NCBI GenBank assembly: GCA_037127915.1
Contig: JBAXXL010000010.1
Coordinates: forward strand, 43,198 to 107,197
Length of the DNA stretch: 64,000 nt
From: JBAXXL01 sp037127915
Lineage (GTDB): Bacteria > Bacteroidota > Ignavibacteria > Kapaibacteriales > UBA2268
Direction of reading: 5' to 3'
The notes under the pieces are model-generated. The model saw only the letters and a list, made by a program, of their open reading frames with translations, had not been told where the DNA came from and made no database searches. This document shows positions 60,295 through 64,000 of this stretch, one piece after another. The stretch's first letter is position 1; each line of letters begins with the position of its first letter. Position numbers and translations under genes: made by a program.

Positions 60295-62364
60295 TTAGTG
60301 AACAACATTCAATAATGTTGTAGTAGAATTTGAACCGGCAGTTAATACTATGTAATAAGCTCCGGATACATAAGATTCGGTATTGATATATAAACCGTGA
60401 ACACCTTCACTTGTGTAACCATTTTGCAAATCAGCAACTTTTACGCCCATTGCGTTGAAAACAGCAAGACTAGTATATGCACCTTCGTTCATAGTGAATG
60501 TCAATTCTGTTAAACCGTTTGAAGGGTTTGGAACAGGAGCATTTAATGTGAAGTTATTTATCTTTTCTTCAACTGCATTGTTTGGCCAATATTTTGAAGG
60601 ATTGCCGAAATTGAACTCCATAAAATGTGCCGCTTGGAAAGTGCGATAGTTCATATTACGGAATTGCGCAGGATATGCAAGCCATGTTGTATTAGTAGTA
60701 GCGAAAGTTGAAGTATGTTCTATCATAGGAATACTATTTCTATTCGGAACTAGCTTTGGCATGCGGGTCATTTTATTGTAATAATTGTCATTAGTAAACT
60801 GTACAGCAGTCCAAGAATTACTTGATATTGGGCGAACAGCTCCGAAAATATCAGTAGTATATAATGAATCGATATTACCTAATGTTGTTACAACCGGTGG
60901 AACGAATTTGAATATTTTTGTATTCGCAACCCAAGTACAGACGATATCATTTCCATCTGCTGTTTTTGCGGCTAATACTTCATAACCATCTTGATTCACA
61001 TCAACTGTATCATACATTTTAGCGCCGCTTGCATCTGTTTTTTCGAATGCCTCCCAAGCTGGATCATTAATTGGCAAATCGGCTATTGAATTTACACTCC
61101 ACAAGTTATCTTTATAGCTGATTTCGATCATTTTGGTTTTTCCTAATAAACTATCATTTCTTATGTATAAGCAATACATAGCAGTAATGAAGCTATATTG
61201 GTCGTTTCCGGTAGCAATAAACGCGTTTCTTGTATATTCTGATTGTTGATGATAATTCAATAATCTACCAACCATTTGTGGACTTACATCAGGATGGTTA
61301 GGTATGCGGTATAGACAACCAATTGATGTTACATAATCTTGAAGTACTTTTAAAGGACATAAGTTTAATGAACTCCAAGTATTTCCACCGTCTGTGGATT
61401 TGCTGACCCCAGGAGTTCTAATTGTATCATTATCATTATGTGTGTTATAGTTAAATATACAGCTGTAAACATTACCAGAATTATCGGCATCAACCATCAT
61501 ACGGCTATTGTATGTTACATCAAATTTTTCTGATAATTTAAAGTTTGATAGTGCCCATTCGTTTGGTATTGAGAATTTGTTATCGTAAGAATCAATATTG
61601 ATTGATGCTTGTCCATAAGTTCCATATTGAGCATATTCCTCAGCTGGGTTAGGGAATAATGTACAAACTGTAGTAGCTGATGATTCGTTGTTTGATTTAT
61701 ATACTGACAAATCACCGGAATTCCAATTGTAAAAACCATAATTTTCACCTTCTTCAGGGCTTAGTGTTCCCCAAGGTTGGTAATCTGTACTTGTTCTTAC
61801 TTGGTAATATGCACCAGCAAATGTGTAACCCTCAGTGCTTTTAGCAGCATATCTTGAGTAGTTTACAACATTTAAATCTGTAATAGCGGTTGCATTAGTT
61901 GTGTTTGTGACGCCAATTGAAGGGCTTACTAATATTTCTTCCTCAAAAGCGCCTAAAGTATCCAAACCCCAATTACCACCCATGTCACTTGTCCAAAATA
62001 GATTTATTGTACAATACAAAGGTGCGTTTGCTCCTGATCCAATTTGTCCTGTATTATAAGTTGAATAAATCAATAGATTAGATATAGGATCATAAGCCAT
62101 TGGCGACGTTGTAATACCATAACCAATCCACCAGCCAGCAGGTGTGTCAGCAAGCTTAATTGTATAGTATTCGTTAGCTTGTAAATCGTTTGTGTTTTTA
62201 TTTGACTTAAAGTCAGATTTTGGTGACAACAACATTTCCTTTGTAATTTTTACATTCTTCAAAGGATTGCTGTTTCTCTGAGCAGTAGCAGATAATTTTT
62301 CCGCGTTTGCCGAGAATAATGGCAATAATATTGCCAATACGAGTGCGTAAACTATTTTTTTCAT
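60295..62364 (-). CDS. T9SS cargo protein, BNR-like
   Basis: A 689-residue exported protein. Signal peptide MKKIVYALVLAILLPLFSAN. The large middle (about 60-600) has a few Asp-box-like turns (FWTSDMGGNWGLDTLG, GVSKSTDGGNTWSSLNL) and many aromatic-rich beta strands, suggesting a beta-propeller. No catalytic motif is visible, so I call no enzyme. The C-terminus (about 612-689; APVPNPSNGLTELTFTMNEG, ending TLLNVVH) is a T9SS type A sorting domain. It is unrelated in sequence to the other cargo proteins here outside that domain. It has a full consensus promoter and a strong terminator, so it is a single-gene unit and possibly well expressed. Confidence 0.8.
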   Translation of the reverse strand: MKKIVYALVLAILLPLFSANAEKLSATAQRNSNPLKNVKITKEMLLSPKSDFKSNKNTNDLQANEYYTIKLADTPAGWWIGYGITTSPMAYDPISNLLIYSTYNTGQIGSGANAPLYCTINLFWTSDMGGNWGLDTLGAFEEEILVSPSIGVTNTTNATAITDLNVVNYSRYAAKSTEGYTFAGAYYQVRTSTDYQPWGTLSPEEGENYGFYNWNSGDLSVYKSNNESSATTVCTLFPNPAEEYAQYGTYGQASINIDSYDNKFSIPNEWALSNFKLSEKFDVTYNSRMMVDADNSGNVYSCIFNYNTHNDNDTIRTPGVSKSTDGGNTWSSLNLCPLKVLQDYVTSIGCLYRIPNHPDVSPQMVGRLLNYHQQSEYTRNAFIATGNDQYSFITAMYCLYIRNDSLLGKTKMIEISYKDNLWSVNSIADLPINDPAWEAFEKTDASGAKMYDTVDVNQDGYEVLAAKTADGNDIVCTWVANTKIFKFVPPVVTTLGNIDSLYTTDIFGAVRPISSNSWTAVQFTNDNYYNKMTRMPKLVPNRNSIPMIEHTSTFATTNTTWLAYPAQFRNMNYRTFQAAHFMEFNFGNPSKYWPNNAVEEKINNFTLNAPVPNPSNGLTELTFTMNEGAYTSLAVFNAMGVKVADLQNGYTSEGVHGLYINTESYVSGAYYIVLTAGSNSTTTLLNVVH

Positions 62365-62430
62365 GTTAACCCTAATAGTTAATTAAACAATTTTATTTAT
62401 AAATATTAAAAATATATTCTTATCAGTTTT

Positions 62431-62461
62431 CAAATATATGGAATTTTTTCAATATGTCAAA
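62431..62461 (-). promoter_or_regulatory. Bacteroidota-type promoter of the 60295-62364 cargo gene
   Basis: On the minus strand: TTTG (complement 62458-62461), 19 bases, TATATTTG (complement 62431-62438). A full consensus match 67 bp before the start codon. Confidence 0.75.
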
Positions 62462-62564
62462 AACTTTCAATACTAAAACACATCAAATGGGTAAAAAGTT
62501 ACAATTATATTCAAAATTTTTTTAATTTTGTATAATTAATCCGACTTTTATATTGGAAAAATGT

Positions 62565-63191
62565 ATGAAATTAAATAAATATATCAAATTTGCGCTTCTT
62601 TTTATAACTTTATCGGCTGTGTTAAACGGTTGCTTTATCGTATTGTATCAGGAACATACAGATGTTGCTCCGAAAATGATTCTGTCACCAAAACCCGAAG
62701 TTGAGATGAGCGATGAATTAGTTCGTTCTGATAAAGGCGACATGATAGCTTTTTTACCCAAGGATTGGTTTTTTATTGACACATCGAATAAAACTTCCGG
62801 TGAAGTTTTTACTGTTGCTGTGAATCCAAAATATAATATCGCCGCTGTCTTTTCGATTTTGCCTGTTACACCTGAATCAATTCCTGAAATAGAAAAAGAA
62901 GGATTGGTGGCTGTGGCAAGAATGAGTTTTGCAGAACATAAAGCTAGCTCGGATAAACCGGTATCATTGGTAGGTAAATATCAAATTGTGGATGCCGGAA
63001 CATTGCAATTTGCTACATATAATTTTACTACCAACGGTCTTGTAAACGCTTCGTCAGCTGTATTTCTTTCCAAAACAGGTACATATTACGAATTCTCATT
63101 GTTGCCGATGGTTGTTAATCTCAATCCGCTACCAGAGCAAAAAGAATTCGATAAATATTTTCGCTCCATTTTAGCAACTATTAAGTTTTAA
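62565..63191 (+). CDS. Lipoprotein of unknown function
   Basis: A 208-residue protein. The ATG at 62565 gives MKLNKYIKFALLFITLSAVL followed by NGC: a lipoprotein signal (lipobox VLNGC). A TTG 12 bp upstream is less likely. The mature part looks like a single alpha/beta domain: DMIAFLPKDWFFIDTSNKTS, then EVFTVAVNPKYNIAAVFSIL, and near the end TYYEFSLLPMVVNLNPLPEQ, KEFDKYFRSILATIKF. That pattern (strand pair, long helix, FRSILASIKF end) resembles PsbP/DUF1795-like lipoproteins; the assignment is weak. A near-consensus promoter (TTTG, 18 nt, TATATTGG) precedes it. It converges with xseB. Confidence 0.7.
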   Translation: MKLNKYIKFALLFITLSAVLNGCFIVLYQEHTDVAPKMILSPKPEVEMSDELVRSDKGDMIAFLPKDWFFIDTSNKTSGEVFTVAVNPKYNIAAVFSILPVTPESIPEIEKEGLVAVARMSFAEHKASSDKPVSLVGKYQIVDAGTLQFATYNFTTNGLVNASSAVFLSKTGTYYEFSLLPMVVNLNPLPEQKEFDKYFRSILATIKF

Positions 63192-63196
63192 TCGTA

Positions 63197-63394
63197 CTAT
63201 TCAGGCAAATTATATTTTTTCGATATATCTATGATTTTCTGTTCAGCGCTGTCCAAATATTCTCTGCATTCAGATGATAGTTTCATACCTTCGTCGTATA
63301 TTTGGATTAGTTGGTCTAACGGCTCTTTACCTTTATCCAATATATCTACAATTTCTTCTATACGGTTCAATTTTTCTTCAAAATTCTCTTTCAT
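63197..63394 (-). CDS. xseB: Exodeoxyribonuclease VII small subunit
   Basis: A 65-residue helical protein of the XseB family. It contains NFEEKLNRIEEIVDILDKGK followed by EPLDQLIQIYDEGMKLSSEC, the family signature, and ends SAEQKIIDI. Several XseB copies bind one XseA to form the enzyme that degrades single-stranded DNA. The frame continues to 63421, but AAGGAAAG 6 nt before the ATG at 63392-63394 decides for MKENFEEKL. xseA is not in the window on this side. Confidence 0.9.
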   Translation of the reverse strand: MKENFEEKLNRIEEIVDILDKGKEPLDQLIQIYDEGMKLSSECREYLDSAEQKIIDISKKYNLPE

Positions 63395-63498
63395 CAGCTT
63401 TCCTTTATAATAAAAAAACAAAATTAATGCTTTTTTTTAAAACAAAAATCAATAATCTCCGTTTTATATTAAGTTTTAAAATTAAAAGTGATTAAAAT

Positions 63499-63891
63499 AT
63501 GAAAAAATATATTGTACTCGTTATGGCATTAATCCTATTGTCGGTCGTTGCACAAGCAAAACCGATGCTCAGAGGGTTAACTGCCGAAGAATTTGCTTCC
63601 CGCCAAACAGATTTGCTAAAAAGAAAAATCGAGTTGCCGCAAGAACTAATCAATAATATTGGAAATATTAATCTAAAGTATGCTAATGAAATTTATATTC
63701 TTTGCGATGCCGATAAAACATATCCAGAAATAAAAAGAGCATTTTATGACTTAGTGGATAGGAAAAAACTGGAAATTTCCAATTTATTACCCGAAGCGCA
63801 TAAAGACTTTTATTCTAATTTCGAAGATAATTACAAGCAGATTACTTGGAATGAAATTAAAAAATATATTAAAAAGCGTGGCGTAAAATAA
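63499..63891 (+). CDS. Small secreted protein of unknown function
   Basis: A 130-residue protein with a signal peptide (MKKYIVLVMALILLSVVAQA, then KPM). The mature part is highly charged and probably helical (LLKRKIELPQELINNIGNIN, then REIEISNLLPEAHKDFY-like order), ending in a lysine-rich tail (IKKYIKKRGVK). Its size and pattern recall small periplasmic helical proteins of the Spy/CpxP or DUF4168 type, but no LTxxQ motif is visible and I do not assign a family. It is divergent from xseB, with a short shared gap. The remaining 109 bp to the window end hold nothing recognisable. Confidence 0.6.
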   Translation: MKKYIVLVMALILLSVVAQAKPMLRGLTAEEFASRQTDLLKRKIELPQELINNIGNINLKYANEIYILCDADKTYPEIKRAFYDLVDRKKLEISNLLPEAHKDFYSNFEDNYKQITWNEIKKYIKKRGVK

Positions 63892-64000
63892 GCCCATCGT
63901 AAAAAATATAACACGATTCCAAGAAAAACATATCACATTCCTAAGGGTTGAGTTTCAAATAAAACTGGTACACTTTTTTAAAAAAAATATGTCCACTTAG

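Noticed and set aside
60063..60323. 86-residue open frame after the rhomboid gene
   Set aside because: It consists of REP-like elements and the terminator of the convergent cargo gene.

Overview
The window looks like a chromosome segment of an AT-rich member of the Bacteroidota/Chlorobiota (FCB) group, possibly an uncultured Kapabacteria- or Ignavibacteria-like lineage (inference; no rRNA is present). Three things point there. Eight large secreted proteins end in a type IX secretion (T9SS type A) sorting domain. Five promoters fit the Bacteroidota pattern TTTG-N19-TAnnTTTG exactly. Many dispersed REP-like hairpin repeats fill the gaps between genes. No T9SS machinery, transposase, integrase, phage gene or CRISPR array was seen.

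Layout. 1-12,800: the 5' part of a secreted protein, two giant paralogous T9SS cargo proteins (GEVED, beta-helix, Ig-like repeats), a decayed relic of a third paralogue, and a GLUG-repeat T9SS cargo. 13,300-13,720: a HicB antitoxin with a frameshifted hicA. 14,250-21,450: a housekeeping block with pheT, a coiled-coil protein, zapA, a structured RNA that is probably 6S RNA, rny and asd. 22,000-28,500: a tandem duplication of a vWA/FISUMP secreted protein, then an FnIII-type T9SS cargo. 28,500-35,100 (minus strand): indolepyruvate oxidoreductase iorBA, then a likely operon of a membrane protein, gmk, an MTA/SAH-deaminase-like amidohydrolase and purine nucleoside phosphorylase. 35,160-38,260: tRNA-His and a two-gene metal transport operon (PRC/MgtE-N/CBS protein plus an NRAMP-like transporter). 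38,490-43,970: a long structured leader, a Cys-rich secreted protein, a small CTD-like protein and a 1,228-residue T9SS cargo. 43,990-46,650: a SAM-I riboswitch with an intrinsic terminator in front of a TonB-dependent receptor. 46,700-51,100: CorA, the nitrite ammonification pair nrfHA, and DinD. 51,100-57,650: lipoproteins, an M4 (thermolysin-like) T9SS protease and a YD-repeat T9SS cargo. 57,900-63,900: ispG with a rhomboid protease, another T9SS cargo, a lipoprotein, xseB and a small secreted protein.

Together the genes suggest an organism that can live without oxygen (NrfHA ammonification, ferredoxin-dependent 2-oxoacid oxidation by IorAB) and that invests heavily in large surface or secreted proteins. 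The least ordinary signals are: (i) palindromic repeats read in frame inside T9SS sorting domains; (ii) a shared block of about 85-150 bp upstream of three secreted-protein genes; (iii) a leader of about 445 nt in which the ribosome binding site of a four-codon ORF can be hidden by an ACCTCC arm; (iv) a hairpin that buries the strong ribosome binding site of the metal transport operon; (v) a SAM riboswitch on an outer-membrane receptor; (vi) a 667-bp identical tract between the two giant paralogues. All calls come from reading the sequence; no database search was run.
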